Part shown: positions 16,379 through 24,779 of the stretch, one piece after another
How the letters are laid out: each line of letters starts with the position of its first letter
Position numbering within the stretch: position 1 is the stretch's first letter
NCBI GenBank assembly: GCA_035468285.1
Contig: DATISY010000067.1
Location: 1 to 64,000 of the forward strand
Length of the DNA: 64,000 bases
Source of the DNA: PALSA-555 sp035468285
GTDB lineage: Bacteria; Actinomycetota; Acidimicrobiia; IMCC26256; PALSA-555
Direction: 5' to 3'
Position numbers and translations under genes: made by a program
The notes under the pieces: model-generated
Database searches by the model: none
Told to the model about the DNA's origin: nothing
What the model saw: only the letters and a program-made list of their open reading frames with translations

Positions 16379-16969
16379 GTGCCCACTCGGCGAATCGTGA
16401 CGCTCCCGAACGCGATCTCCGTGGGACGGTTGGCGTGCGCGCCGGTGTTCTGCTGGCTGCTCTTCGACGGGCACCGCCTCGCGGCGTTCGTGCTCCTGGG
16501 TGCGCTCGGCGCCACCGACTGGGTCGACGGGTGGATCGCCCGCCACTTCGACCAGGGCAGCGAGCTCGGCAAGGTCCTGGACCCGGTCGCGGACCGGATC
16601 CTGCTCGTCACGGCCGCGGTGGCGCTCCTCCTCGACGGGACCGTCCCCGCGGTCGTCGGTGTGCTCGTGCTGGTCCGTGAGGGCCTCGTCGCCGCCGCGA
16701 CGCTCGGGCTCGCCGCCGCCGGGGCCCGTCGCATCGAGGTGCAGTGGGTCGGGAAGGCCGGGACGCTGGCGCTCATGTTCGCCCTGCCCGGCTTCCTCCT
16801 CATCGACGTCGTGGGCGCCGGGACCGCACAGGACGTGATCCGCCCCCTGACGTGGCTCGCCACCGTCGGTGGGCTCGTTCTCAGCTACTACGCGCTCGTG
16901 GCGTACGTGCCGTTGGCCCGCGCCGCGCTGCACGAGGGCCGCGAGGCCCGGGCGGGGGTGCCGGCATGA
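16379..16969 (+). CDS. pgsA: CDP-alcohol phosphatidyltransferase (PgsA-like)
   Basis: 196-residue integral membrane enzyme making phospholipid headgroups, probably phosphatidylglycerophosphate synthase or a related CDP-diacylglycerol transferase. The complete family motif D-x2-D-G-x2-A-R-x8-G-x3-D-x3-D is present as DWVDGWIAR...G...D...D (residues about 45-71). About five hydrophobic helices follow. The acceptor (glycerol-3-phosphate, inositol phosphate or another alcohol) cannot be fixed from sequence. It starts at GTG 16379 just after a -10 box and overlaps the next gene by 4 nt. Confidence 0.82.
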   Translation: MPTRRIVTLPNAISVGRLACAPVFCWLLFDGHRLAAFVLLGALGATDWVDGWIARHFDQGSELGKVLDPVADRILLVTAAVALLLDGTVPAVVGVLVLVREGLVAAATLGLAAAGARRIEVQWVGKAGTLALMFALPGFLLIDVVGAGTAQDVIRPLTWLATVGGLVLSYYALVAYVPLARAALHEGREARAGVPA

Positions 16970-19452
16970 AAGCCGTGATCCTCGCCGGTGGGGAAGGGAC
17001 GCGGCTCCGTCCCCTCACGAGCAACCAGGCGAAACCGATGATGCCGCTGGTCAACAAGCCGATGATGGAGCACATCGTCGGGTTGCTCGGCCAGCACGGC
17101 TTCGACGACGTCGTCGTCACCGTCGCGTACCTCGCCAACCAGATCCGCACCTACTTCGGGGACGGCTCCGACTACGGGCTCCGGATGCGCTACGCCACCG
17201 ACGAGGAGCCGCTCGGCACCGCCGGGTCGGTGCGCAACGCCGCCGCGGAGCTCGACGACACCTTCCTCGTCATCTCGGGTGACGTGCTCACCGACATCGA
17301 CCTCACCACGTTCGTGAAGGCACACCGCGACAGCGGCGCGATCGCGTCGATCGCGTTGAAGCGGGTCGAGAACCCCCTCGAGTTCGGGATCGTCATCACC
17401 CGCCCCGACGGGAGCATCGAGCGGTTCCTCGAGAAGCCGTCCTGGGGCCAGGTGTTCTCCGACACGATCAACACCGGCATCTACGTCCTCGAGCCGGCGA
17501 TCTTCGACAGCATCCCCGAGGGTGAGGTCGTCGACTTCTCCGGCGACGTGTTCCCCGCCGTCCTCGAGGAAGGCCAGCCGCTCCACGGTCACATCGCCGA
17601 CGGCTACTGGGAGGACGTCGGCACCATCGAGGCGTACCTCCGGGCCCACGCCGACGTCCTCGACGGCCGCGTCCAGGTCGACATCGGCGGGTTCGAGTTC
17701 CGCGACGGGGTCTGGCTCGGCGAGGGCGCGGAGATCGACCCGAACACCCAGGTCGACGGGCCCGTCGTCATCGGTGACAACTGCCGCATCGAAGCCGGCG
17801 CGCACCTCGCCGAGTACACCGTCCTCGGCGCCGACGTCGTCGTCAAACCCGACGCGTCGATCGTGCGCACCGTTCTCCACGACCACGTCTACGTCGGGCG
17901 CGCCGCGCAGCTGCGCGGCGCCGTCGTCGGCCGCAACAGCGACCTGCGCGAACACGTCCGCCTCGACGAGGGCGTCGTCGTCGGCGACGAGTGCTTCATC
18001 GGCCGGCAGGCGGTGATCAGCCCCGGCGTCAAGGTGTACCCGTTCAAGACGGTCGAGGCCGACGCGGTCGTCAACTCGTCCATCGTGTGGGAGACCCGCG
18101 GGGTCCGTACCCTGTTCGGCGCCCACGGCGTCCGCGGGCTCGCCAACGTCGACGTCACCCCCGAGATGGCCGTCCGGGTCGCGATGGCGTACGGCACCTC
18201 GCTGAAGCGAGGCTCGTTCGTCACCGCCAGCCGCGACACCAGCCGCGCCGCCCGGGCCCTCAAACGGGCGGTGATCGGGGGCCTGAACCTCGCCGGGATC
18301 ACCGTCGAGGACGTCGAGCTCACCACCGTCCCCCTCACCCGGTTCCAGGTTCGCAACAGCCACGCCCTCGGCGGCATCTCCGTCCGTCTGGTCCCCGGCG
18401 ACCCCGACAGCGTCGAGCTGCGCTTCTTCGACTCCGACGGGCGTGACATCGACGCCGGCGCGCAACGCAAGATCGAGCGGCTCCTCCACCGCGAGGACTA
18501 CCGGCGTGCCTTCGCGGGCGACATCGGCGAGATCGTGTTCCCGCCCCGCGCCATCGAGTTCTACACCGCGGCGCTGGAACGGTCGGTCGACGCGGCCCGG
18601 CTGCGGGAACGGCCCTTCAAGGTCGTGCTCGACTACTCGTTCGGGGCCGCGTCGATCATCATGCCCACCGTCCTCGCCAAGCTCGGCGCCGAGGTCCTCG
18701 CGGTCAACCCGTTCGCGAGCACCGCCGCCGGGACCGCGACCGAGCCGGCCGAGCAGCAGGACCGGGTGGGGGAGCTCGTCCGGGCCTCGGGCAGCCACCT
18801 CGGGATGGTCGTCGACGCGTCCGGGGAGATCGCCACCATCGTCGACGACGACGGGCACGTCCTCACCAACACCGAGGCGCTCCTCACCCTCGTGACACTC
18901 GTCGTCGACGCGCACCCCGGCGCGGCGGTCGCGGTGCCCGTCTCGACCACCCGCGAGGTCGCACGCATCGTCGAAGCCGCCGGAGGGAACGTCGTGTGGA
19001 CCAAGCTTGCCGACTCGCACCTCATGGAGGTCGCGTCGGGTGAGGGCATCGCGTTCGCCGCGTCGAGCGACGGCGGCTACATCTGGCCCGACTTCCTCCC
19101 CGCGTACGACGCCGCGAGCACCCTGGCCCGGGTGCTCGACCTGCTCGCCGAGACCGGCCGGACCTTGTCGTCCATCGTGCGGGGTCTGCCGCGCATCCAC
19201 CTGATCCACGAGACGGTCCCCACCCCGTGGGAGCGCAAAGGCCAGATCATGCGCGAGCTCGTCGAGCACCCCCCGCCGGGCGACGTCGTCCTCATCGACG
19301 GGGTCAAGGTCGTCCAACCGACCGGGTGGGTGCTCGTCTCCCCCGACCCCGAAGACCCGATCATGCACGTCTGGGCCGAAGGTGACTCCGACGCCGAGGC
19401 CCGCCAGCTCGCGCAAGAGCGCGTCCGGGCCGTCCGCCAGGCCCTCCGCTAG
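16966..19452 (+). CDS. Mannose-1-phosphate guanylyltransferase fused to a degenerate phosphomannomutase domain
   Basis: 828-residue fusion. Residues 1-235 are a nucleotidyltransferase (LAGGEGTRLRPLT, PMMPLVNKPM, GDVLTDID) that makes a nucleotide sugar, probably GDP-mannose. About 245-370 is a left-handed beta-helix of hexapeptide repeats. About 380-828 resembles phosphomannomutase. In the mutase part the N-domain motif TASRDTSR is kept, but the phosphoserine loop (normally T-A-S-H-N-P) is VRLVPGDPDS and the metal loop (normally D-G-D-G-D-R) is VDASGEIAT. The mutase part is therefore probably non-catalytic. It overlaps pgsA by ATGA. Confidence 0.85.
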   Translation: MKAVILAGGEGTRLRPLTSNQAKPMMPLVNKPMMEHIVGLLGQHGFDDVVVTVAYLANQIRTYFGDGSDYGLRMRYATDEEPLGTAGSVRNAAAELDDTFLVISGDVLTDIDLTTFVKAHRDSGAIASIALKRVENPLEFGIVITRPDGSIERFLEKPSWGQVFSDTINTGIYVLEPAIFDSIPEGEVVDFSGDVFPAVLEEGQPLHGHIADGYWEDVGTIEAYLRAHADVLDGRVQVDIGGFEFRDGVWLGEGAEIDPNTQVDGPVVIGDNCRIEAGAHLAEYTVLGADVVVKPDASIVRTVLHDHVYVGRAAQLRGAVVGRNSDLREHVRLDEGVVVGDECFIGRQAVISPGVKVYPFKTVEADAVVNSSIVWETRGVRTLFGAHGVRGLANVDVTPEMAVRVAMAYGTSLKRGSFVTASRDTSRAARALKRAVIGGLNLAGITVEDVELTTVPLTRFQVRNSHALGGISVRLVPGDPDSVELRFFDSDGRDIDAGAQRKIERLLHREDYRRAFAGDIGEIVFPPRAIEFYTAALERSVDAARLRERPFKVVLDYSFGAASIIMPTVLAKLGAEVLAVNPFASTAAGTATEPAEQQDRVGELVRASGSHLGMVVDASGEIATIVDDDGHVLTNTEALLTLVTLVVDAHPGAAVAVPVSTTREVARIVEAAGGNVVWTKLADSHLMEVASGEGIAFAASSDGGYIWPDFLPAYDAASTLARVLDLLAETGRTLSSIVRGLPRIHLIHETVPTPWERKGQIMRELVEHPPPGDVVLIDGVKVVQPTGWVLVSPDPEDPIMHVWAEGDSDAEARQLAQERVRAVRQALR

Positions 19453-19509
19453 GGTCCAGCGCCACCGTCACCGCGCCGGCCGGGACGTTCGAGGCGGGAA
19501 GGAGGTCGC

Positions 19510-19893
19510 GTGCAGTACCCCGACGACCGCAGATACAGCCGTGAGCACGAGTGGGTGTCGCTCGACGGTGACACCGCCCGTGTCGGGATCACCGACTACG
19601 CCCAGGACGCGCTCGGCGACGTCGTCTACGTCCAGTTGCCCGACGTCGGCCTCGAGGTCGTGGCCAACGCCAGCTGCGCCGAAGTCGAGTCCACCAAGTC
19701 GGTGTCCGAGGTCTACTCGCCGGTGTCGGGACAGGTCACGGCGCGGAACGAGGCGCTCAACGACACCCCCGAGCTCCTCAACCAGGACCCGTACGGTGCC
19801 GGCTGGATCTTCGCCATGACGCTCGCCGACCCCGCCGAGCTCGACGCGCTCATGGACGCCGCCGCCTACCAGCACTTCGTCGAGGAGGGCTGA
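19510..19893 (+). CDS. gcvH: Glycine cleavage system H protein
   Basis: 127-residue lipoyl carrier that shuttles the aminomethyl group between the P, T and L proteins of the glycine cleavage system. The lipoylation site is Lys63 in VESTKSVSEVYSP, with the GDVVYVQLP strand ahead and a C-terminal GAGWIFAM. GTG 19510 is preceded by AAGGAGG. It heads the gcvH-garA-ftsR-hpt cluster. gcvT and gcvP are 4-6 kb downstream, and no L protein is in the window. Confidence 0.95.
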   Translation: MQYPDDRRYSREHEWVSLDGDTARVGITDYAQDALGDVVYVQLPDVGLEVVANASCAEVESTKSVSEVYSPVSGQVTARNEALNDTPELLNQDPYGAGWIFAMTLADPAELDALMDAAAYQHFVEEG

Positions 19894-19929
19894 GCCGCCG
19901 GGGTCGTTGATGACCCGCGGGGCCGTCGG

Positions 19930-19935
19930 TACCCT
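19930..19935 (+). promoter_or_regulatory. -10 box, leaderless promoter of garA-like gene
   Basis: TACCCT, 6 nt, ATG at 19942. An in-frame GTG at 19939 would leave only 3 nt. Confidence 0.45.
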
Positions 19936-19941
19936 CGGGTG

Positions 19942-20421
19942 ATGCAATGCCTGCGGTGCGGCCACGAGAACGAGGCAGGCGCGAACTTCTGCTCGTCGTG
20001 TGGCGCCACGCTCGGTGACGCCGACGAGACCACCGCGTCGCTGGCCCTCCTCGAGGACCGCCAGGAGCTGATCGAGGAGCTCGGGCCCCTCCTCGACGAC
20101 GTCCCCAGGGACCTCGGGATCCTCGTCGTCCGGCGGGGCCCGAACGCCGGGAGCACCTTCGGGCTCGACGCGGCCACGACCAGCATCGGGCGGCACCCCG
20201 ACTCCGACCTGTTCCTCGACGACGTCACCGTCTCGCGCCGTCACGCCCTCATCCGCCGCACCCCCGGCGGGTACACCATCAGCGACGTCGGGTCGCTGAA
20301 CGGCACGTACGTGCGCGGCGAGCGGATCGACGCGACCGAGCTCACCGACATGTCCGACGTGCAGATCGGCCGGTTCGTGCTCACCTTCCTGCTCGGCGGG
20401 CGTGCCGAGGCGAGCGCCTAA
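19942..20421 (+). CDS. garA: FHA-domain protein, GarA/OdhI-like, with N-terminal zinc ribbon
   Basis: 159-residue regulator. Residues 3-20 are a CxxC...CxxC zinc ribbon (Cys 3, 6, 17, 20). Residues 29-31 are E-T-T, the phospho-motif by which GarA/OdhI is switched by Ser/Thr kinases. Residues about 60-150 are a forkhead-associated domain with SIGRHPDSD, SRRHA and SLNGTYV. GarA binds and inhibits 2-oxoglutarate dehydrogenase and tunes glutamate metabolism. The position between gcvH and ftsR repeats the mycobacterial order, which supports orthology. The zinc ribbon is an addition not found in the mycobacterial protein. Confidence 0.85.
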   Translation: MQCLRCGHENEAGANFCSSCGATLGDADETTASLALLEDRQELIEELGPLLDDVPRDLGILVVRRGPNAGSTFGLDAATTSIGRHPDSDLFLDDVTVSRRHALIRRTPGGYTISDVGSLNGTYVRGERIDATELTDMSDVQIGRFVLTFLLGGRAEASA

Positions 20422-20423
20422 GC

Positions 20424-21251
20424 GTGCCGGAGCAAACCGGCAGCCACCTCTCGATCGGGGAGGTCCTCGCCCACCTCCAGGACGAGTTCCCCGACGTCAC
20501 CGTCTCCAAGATCCGGTTCCTCGAGAGCCAGGGGCTCATCGACCCCGAGCGGACCCCGTCGGGGTACCGGCGGTTCTACGGCACCGACCTCGAACGGCTC
20601 CGCTGGATCCTCTACCAGCAACGCGAGCACTTCTTGCCGCTGCGCGTGATCAAGGAACGCCTCGACGAGTTCGGCGCGGCGGGCGCACCCCCTCTCGAGG
20701 CATCCAACGGGGACCGGCCTTCCCGTCCCGTCCCCGAGCTGCCACCCCGGCAGGCGCCGATGACCGTCACGCGCCGTGACGACCTCGACGTCGCGCCGCT
20801 CACCCTTCCCCTCGACGGGCTCGATCCCGAGCTCGGGACCGTCCACCCGAGCGACGACGAGCCCACCACGAGCGGGCTGACCCGCGCCGAGCTCCTCCGC
20901 GAATCCGGGTTGGGCAGCCAGGCGCTCGACGAGCTCGAGTCGTACGGGCTCCTCGCGCCCATCGCGGGCCGCGGGGAAGCCGCGCTGTACGACGACGAGG
21001 GCCTCGATCTCGCCCAGGTCGGCGCGGCGTACTACTCGCGGGGGGTCACGGCCCGGCACCTGCGCATGTACCAGCACTTCGCGGAACGCGAGGCGCTGCT
21101 GTTCGCGCAGGTGCTGCTCCCGTACCGACGCCAGCGCAACCCCACGGCGCGGGCCCGCCTCCAAGACGAGCTCGAGGAGCTGGCCCGGCTCGCGAGCCGG
21201 CTCCGCACCGCGATGCTGCGGCAGGCGCTGCGCGGCACGCTCCGGGAGTGA
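20424..21251 (+). CDS. ftsR: MerR-family regulator, FtsR-like
   Basis: 275-residue transcription factor. The N-terminal MerR winged helix reads SIGEVLAHLQ...VSKIRFLESQGLIDPERTPSGYRRF. It is followed by a disordered Pro/Asp-rich linker (residues about 90-150) and a second helical domain that again looks like a MerR-type winged helix (LTRAELLRESGLGSQALDELESYGLL). This two-domain build and the position after garA match the actinobacterial FtsR (Rv1828) family, known to activate cell-division genes. It starts 2 nt after the garA stop. Confidence 0.85.
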   Translation: MPEQTGSHLSIGEVLAHLQDEFPDVTVSKIRFLESQGLIDPERTPSGYRRFYGTDLERLRWILYQQREHFLPLRVIKERLDEFGAAGAPPLEASNGDRPSRPVPELPPRQAPMTVTRRDDLDVAPLTLPLDGLDPELGTVHPSDDEPTTSGLTRAELLRESGLGSQALDELESYGLLAPIAGRGEAALYDDEGLDLAQVGAAYYSRGVTARHLRMYQHFAEREALLFAQVLLPYRRQRNPTARARLQDELEELARLASRLRTAMLRQALRGTLRE

Positions 21252-21841
21252 CCGCCCCGCCCCGGGTCCTCCTCGACCAGGCCGCCCTGCGCGGCCGGGT
21301 CGGCGAGCTCGCGGCCCGCATCGCCGCCGACCATCCCGACGGGGTGGTGCTCGTCGGTGTCCTGAAAGGCGCGCTGATCTTCCTCGCCGACCTCGCCCGC
21401 GCACTCGCCCGTCACGACGGGCTCGACGTCACGATCGACTTCCTCGCCATCTCCCGGTACGCGCCCGACAGCGGGCGCGTGAAGATCCTCGAAGACCTCG
21501 CGGTCGACGTAACCGGGCGGGACGTCGTCCTCGTCGAAGACCTCGTCGACACCGGTCTCACCCTCGCGTACCTGCTCGGCCATGTGCGCGAGCGCGACCC
21601 GCGCCGCGTCGCGGTGTGCGCGCTCCTCGACCGGGCCGAGCGGCGCATCGTGCCGCTCGAGCTGCGCTACGTCGGGATCGAAGTGCCCGGCGACGCGTTC
21701 CTGATCGGGTACGGGCTGCACTACGAGGAGCGGTACCGGAACCTCCCGGTGGTCGTCACCGCCGACCGGGGCGCGCTCGCCGAGAACCCCGACGCGTACC
21801 TGGGCCTCTACGCCGAACCGCCCCGGTGGGGCGCGCCGTGA
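21248..21841 (+). CDS. hpt: Hypoxanthine phosphoribosyltransferase
   Basis: 197-residue purine-salvage enzyme converting hypoxanthine/guanine plus PRPP to IMP/GMP. The PRPP loop VVLVEDLVDTGLTL, the LVGVLKGALIFLADL substrate loop and the C-terminal FLIGYGLHYEERYRNLP are all present in the standard order and spacing. GTG 21248 overlaps the ftsR stop (GTGA), so expression is coupled. A strong hairpin follows its stop. Confidence 0.93.
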   Translation: MTAPPRVLLDQAALRGRVGELAARIAADHPDGVVLVGVLKGALIFLADLARALARHDGLDVTIDFLAISRYAPDSGRVKILEDLAVDVTGRDVVLVEDLVDTGLTLAYLLGHVRERDPRRVAVCALLDRAERRIVPLELRYVGIEVPGDAFLIGYGLHYEERYRNLPVVVTADRGALAENPDAYLGLYAEPPRWGAP

Positions 21842-21852
21842 CCCGCGCCGCG

Positions 21853-21894
21853 CCCGAAAACGGCCCGAGCGTGCCGGTTCGGCCCGTTTTCGGG
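21853..21894 (+). terminator. Strong hairpin terminator after hpt
   Basis: 11-bp perfect arms CCCGAAAACGG / CCGTTTTCGGG with further partial pairing (CCGA/TCGG) inside, beginning 12 nt after the hpt stop. It would close the gcvH-garA-ftsR-hpt transcript. Confidence 0.7.
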
Positions 21895-21961
21895 ACACCG
21901 GATCCGCGGACGCCGATGGTAGGGTCGCAGTGCTCGGGGTGATGATCGAAAGGCGCCGCCA

Positions 21962-22450
21962 GTGATCCAGATGTCGCTGGTGGGGGTCCGGGTCGAGGTC
22001 CCCACGAACCAGCCCATCGTGCTCCTCAGGGAAGAGGATGGGCAGCGGTACCTGCCGATCTTCATCGGGAACCCCGAAGCCACCGCGATCGTCTACGCGC
22101 TGCAGGGCATGGACACGCCCCGGCCGATGACGCACGACCTCTTCAAGACCGTCCTCGACGAGATGGCCGTCCGGCTCCAGCGGGTCGTCATCACCGAGCT
22201 CCACGACGGCACCTTCTACGCCGAGATCGAGCTCGGTGGCGACGCCGAGGTGCGCCGCATCTCGTCGCGGCCCTCCGACGCCCTCGCCCTCGCCGCCCGG
22301 TACCCCGACGCGGTCCCGATCTTCGCCGACGAGGCCGTCCTCGACGAGGCCGGTGTCCTCTTCGACCACGACGAGGAAGACGAGGCCGAGATCGAGGAGT
22401 TCCGGGAGTTCCTCGACCAGGTCCATCCCGAGGACTTCGCCTCCGAATAG
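21962..22450 (+). CDS. Bifunctional nuclease family protein (DUF151)
   Basis: 162-residue protein of the DUF151 / bifunctional-nuclease family (Rv1829-like): LPIFIGNPEATAI near residue 40, the conserved MTHDLFKTVLDEM, and the SRPSDALALAARY motif. The C-terminal 30 residues are very acidic. Homologues show RNase/DNase activity in vitro, but the cellular role is unclear. The gene sits between hpt and a MerR gene as in mycobacteria. It starts at GTG 21962, with an AAAGG element before it. Confidence 0.87.
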   Translation: MIQMSLVGVRVEVPTNQPIVLLREEDGQRYLPIFIGNPEATAIVYALQGMDTPRPMTHDLFKTVLDEMAVRLQRVVITELHDGTFYAEIELGGDAEVRRISSRPSDALALAARYPDAVPIFADEAVLDEAGVLFDHDEEDEAEIEEFREFLDQVHPEDFASE

Positions 22451-22465
22451 CGGGGTGTCCGTCCC

Positions 22466-22512
22466 GGGCCCGGGCTGCCCTGGGCCCAGCGTGGCCCCCA
22501 GACGGCCTGGGG
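22466..22512 (+). terminator. Two tandem hairpins after the DUF151 gene
   Basis: First hairpin: GGGCCC-GGG / CCC-GGGCCC (22466-22487, one bulged T). Second hairpin: CCCCAG/CTGGGG (22496-22512). Together they probably end the nuclease transcript before the next promoter. Confidence 0.55.
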
Positions 22513-22517
22513 CGACG

Positions 22518-22546
22518 TTGACGGGCCTCAGGACGCCAGGTACGGT
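22518..22546 (+). promoter_or_regulatory. Sigma-70-type promoter of the second MerR gene
   Basis: -35 TTGACG (22518-22523), 17-nt spacer, -10 TACGGT (22541-22546). The start codon is 41 nt downstream, with CAGGAGG as ribosome-binding site. Confidence 0.6.
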
Positions 22547-22586
22547 CACAGAGGCGTAACTACGTCGGTGTGACTCAGGAGGCAGC

Positions 22587-23129
22587 GTGGCCGGACGGTC
22601 GGGGAGCGGGGGCAAGCAGGCCCGCGTGGTGACGGGCACGCTGGATGAGGCGCTGGGCGCCGAGACCGGGTTCAGCGGACCGCAGGTGTGCGCCGTCGTC
22701 GGCATCTCCTACCGCCAGCTCGACTACTGGGCCCGCACCGAGCTGGTTCGACCCTCCCTCGCCGACGCGCACGGCAGCGGCACCCAACGCCGCTACTCGT
22801 ACCGTGACCTCGTTCGCCTCAAGGTCATCAAGAGCCTCCTCGACGCCGGCGTGAAGCTCCAGACCGCCCGCCGTGCCATCGAGTACCTCCGCGAGGACGG
22901 CGGCGACTGGGAGACCGCCAGCCTCGTCCTCGACGGCACCGACTCCGTGCTCGCCCGCGACGGCGACGCCCTCGTCGACCTCGTGCGCCGCGGTCAGGGC
23001 GTCCTCAACATCGTTCCCCTCGGACACGTCGTCGACGAGCTCGACGCCCGCATCCTCGCGCTCGCCCCGACCGACGAGCCCGACGCTTCGCCCGCTCGAC
23101 CCGAGCGCGGAGCAGCGCAGGGGGGTTGA
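22587..23129 (+). CDS. MerR-family transcriptional regulator (Rv1830-like)
   Basis: 180-residue regulator. A MerR winged helix spans residues about 30-95 (SGPQVCAVVGISYRQLDYWARTELVRPS...RRYSYRDLVRLKVIKSLLDAGVKLQ), followed by a short effector region. The 'dimer-only' C-terminus and the gene order (DUF151 upstream, gcvP downstream) match the mycobacterial Rv1830 group, linked in the literature to cell-division and growth control. GTG 22587 follows a good ribosome-binding site. It overlaps the next frame by 4 nt (TTGA). Confidence 0.86.
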   Translation: MAGRSGSGGKQARVVTGTLDEALGAETGFSGPQVCAVVGISYRQLDYWARTELVRPSLADAHGSGTQRRYSYRDLVRLKVIKSLLDAGVKLQTARRAIEYLREDGGDWETASLVLDGTDSVLARDGDALVDLVRRGQGVLNIVPLGHVVDELDARILALAPTDEPDASPARPERGAAQGG

Positions 23130-23563
23130 CCATCGGCGAATCGCTCCCGCACGAGCAGACGCGCTTCGCGCACAACTCCGAGCGTCAGTTCGCCAAGTTG
23201 CTCGACTTCTACGGCATCGTGTGGGAGTACGAGCCGCGCACCTTCACCCTCGAACGCAACCGTGACGGCGCCACCGTCCAGGCGTTCACCCCCGACTTCT
23301 ACCTCCCGGCGTACGACCTCTACATCGAGATCACCACGCTGAACCAGAAGCTCGTCACGAAGAAGAACAAGAAAGCGCGCCGTCTCCGCGAGCTCTTCCC
23401 CGACGTGCAGATCAAGGTCCTCTACCAGCGCGACTACTTGAACCTCCTCGTCAAGTACGGCCTCGAGCCCCCCTCCCAGCTCGGCGACACGGCACTCGAC
23501 ACCACCGTCCGCCTCGACCTGCGCCCCGACCCCGCGCCGAACCGGGAAGCCGAGACCGCCTGA
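23126..23563 (+). CDS. Restriction-endonuclease-fold hypothetical protein
   Basis: 145-residue protein with a PD-(D/E)xK-like pattern. SERQFAKLLDFYGI is the first helix. FTPDFYLP and YIEITT then give Asp...Glu-x-Thr in the usual catalytic spacing, and a Lys-rich helix (KKNKKARRL) and strand IKVLYQRDY follow. Such stand-alone domains are often annotated as unknown nucleases. It starts at TTG 23126, overlapping the MerR stop, so the two are translationally coupled. No ATG exists nearby in frame. Biological role unknown. Confidence 0.65.
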   Translation: MTIGESLPHEQTRFAHNSERQFAKLLDFYGIVWEYEPRTFTLERNRDGATVQAFTPDFYLPAYDLYIEITTLNQKLVTKKNKKARRLRELFPDVQIKVLYQRDYLNLLVKYGLEPPSQLGDTALDTTVRLDLRPDPAPNREAETA

Positions 23564-23571
23564 GCCCCGCG

Positions 23572-23577
23572 TAGGCT
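23572..23577 (+). promoter_or_regulatory. -10 box, leaderless promoter of gcvT
   Basis: TAGGCT, 8 nt, ATG at 23586. No ribosome-binding site is visible. Confidence 0.45.
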
Positions 23578-23585
23578 CCGCCGCG

Positions 23586-24674
23586 ATGGCCGACGCCACG
23601 CACCACAGCCCCCTCGAAGCCGAGCATCAAGCCCTCGGGGCCCGCTTCGCGCCCTTCGGTGGGTGGGACATGCCGCTCCAGTACTCGAGTGTCCTCGAGG
23701 AGCACCGCGCTTGCCGCACCGACGCCGTCATGTTCGACGTCTCCCACCTCGGCTCCGTCCGTGTCAACGGACCGGGCGCGCGCGACGCCCTGCAGTGGGC
23801 CTTCACGAACGACCTCGACCGCGTCACGCCCGGCCGGGCCCAGTACACGCACCTCCTCGACCCCGACGACGCGCATGTCGTCGACGACATCATCGTCTGG
23901 TGGACCGACGACGACTCGTTCCTCGTCATGCCCAACGCGTCCAACACCGACGGCGTCACCACCGCCCTCGCCGAGGCTGCCGCGCGGGTCAGCGCTCCGA
24001 GCGAGGCCGACGACATCACCGCGTCCCGCGCGGTCATCGCCGTCCAGGGTCCCCACGCCCGCGAGAAGCTCGCGAACGTCGCAGCCGACGCCGCGCACGT
24101 GGCCCGCTTCGACGTGCGCGCCGTGCACGACGCCTTCGACGGGTACACCGCGGGCACCGGCTACACCGGCGAGGACGGCGTCGAGCTCCACGTTCCCGCC
24201 GCCGACGCGCCGGCCGTCTGGCGCGCGCTGCTCGCCGCCGGGATCCAACCTGCCGGGCTCGGCGCCCGAGACACGCTGCGCCTGGAGGCCGCCTACCCGC
24301 TCCACGGCCACGAGCTCGGTCCCGGCATCACCCCGCTCCAGGCCGGGCTGGGCTGGGTCGTCCGCTTCGACAAGGGCGAGTTCCGCGGCCGAGCGCCGCT
24401 CCTCGCCGAGAAGGAACACGGCATCAGCCGTCGGCTGCGGGGCCTGCTCGCTTCCGACCGCCAGATCCCACGCGCTGACTGCGCGGTGCTCGTCGACGCC
24501 ACGCCAGTGGGGGAGGTGACGAGCGGCAACTTCTCACCCACGCTCGGCCGCGGGATCGCGCTCGCCTTCCTTCCGCCCGACACCGAGATCGCCAGCCCCG
24601 TCGAGATCGCGGTGCGCGGCCGCCGGGTCGCCGCCGAGGTCGTCAGGACCCCCTTCGTCCCGCACCGCGCATGA
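23586..24674 (+). CDS. gcvT: Aminomethyltransferase (glycine cleavage T protein)
   Basis: 362-residue T protein, which releases ammonia and passes the C1 unit from the H protein to tetrahydrofolate. FAPFGGWDMPLQY, MFDVSHLG, and the folate-site YTGEDGVELHV are in the expected places. RDTLRLEAAYPLHGHEL and GEVTSGNFSPTL close the C-terminal barrel. Length is normal. It lies 22 nt after the endonuclease-fold gene, and a -10 box 8 nt before the ATG suggests its own leaderless transcript. gcvP follows after one small gene and a riboswitch. Confidence 0.94.
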   Translation: MADATHHSPLEAEHQALGARFAPFGGWDMPLQYSSVLEEHRACRTDAVMFDVSHLGSVRVNGPGARDALQWAFTNDLDRVTPGRAQYTHLLDPDDAHVVDDIIVWWTDDDSFLVMPNASNTDGVTTALAEAAARVSAPSEADDITASRAVIAVQGPHAREKLANVAADAAHVARFDVRAVHDAFDGYTAGTGYTGEDGVELHVPAADAPAVWRALLAAGIQPAGLGARDTLRLEAAYPLHGHELGPGITPLQAGLGWVVRFDKGEFRGRAPLLAEKEHGISRRLRGLLASDRQIPRADCAVLVDATPVGEVTSGNFSPTLGRGIALAFLPPDTEIASPVEIAVRGRRVAAEVVRTPFVPHRA

Positions 24675-24779
24675 GCCGGCATCCCACGGGCCGACCCGCC
24701 GAGCCCGAGCCGCCAAACCCGTACCAGGCTCGCGGAGCCGCCACGACGGTCTCGGGGCCACGACGACGAAGGCCGCGTG

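Noticed and set aside
16888..19416. 842-residue open frame on the minus strand
   Set aside because: It mirrors the well-supported guanylyltransferase-mutase fusion. Its product is low-complexity Asp/Val/Gly/Arg sequence typical of antisense frames in high-GC DNA.
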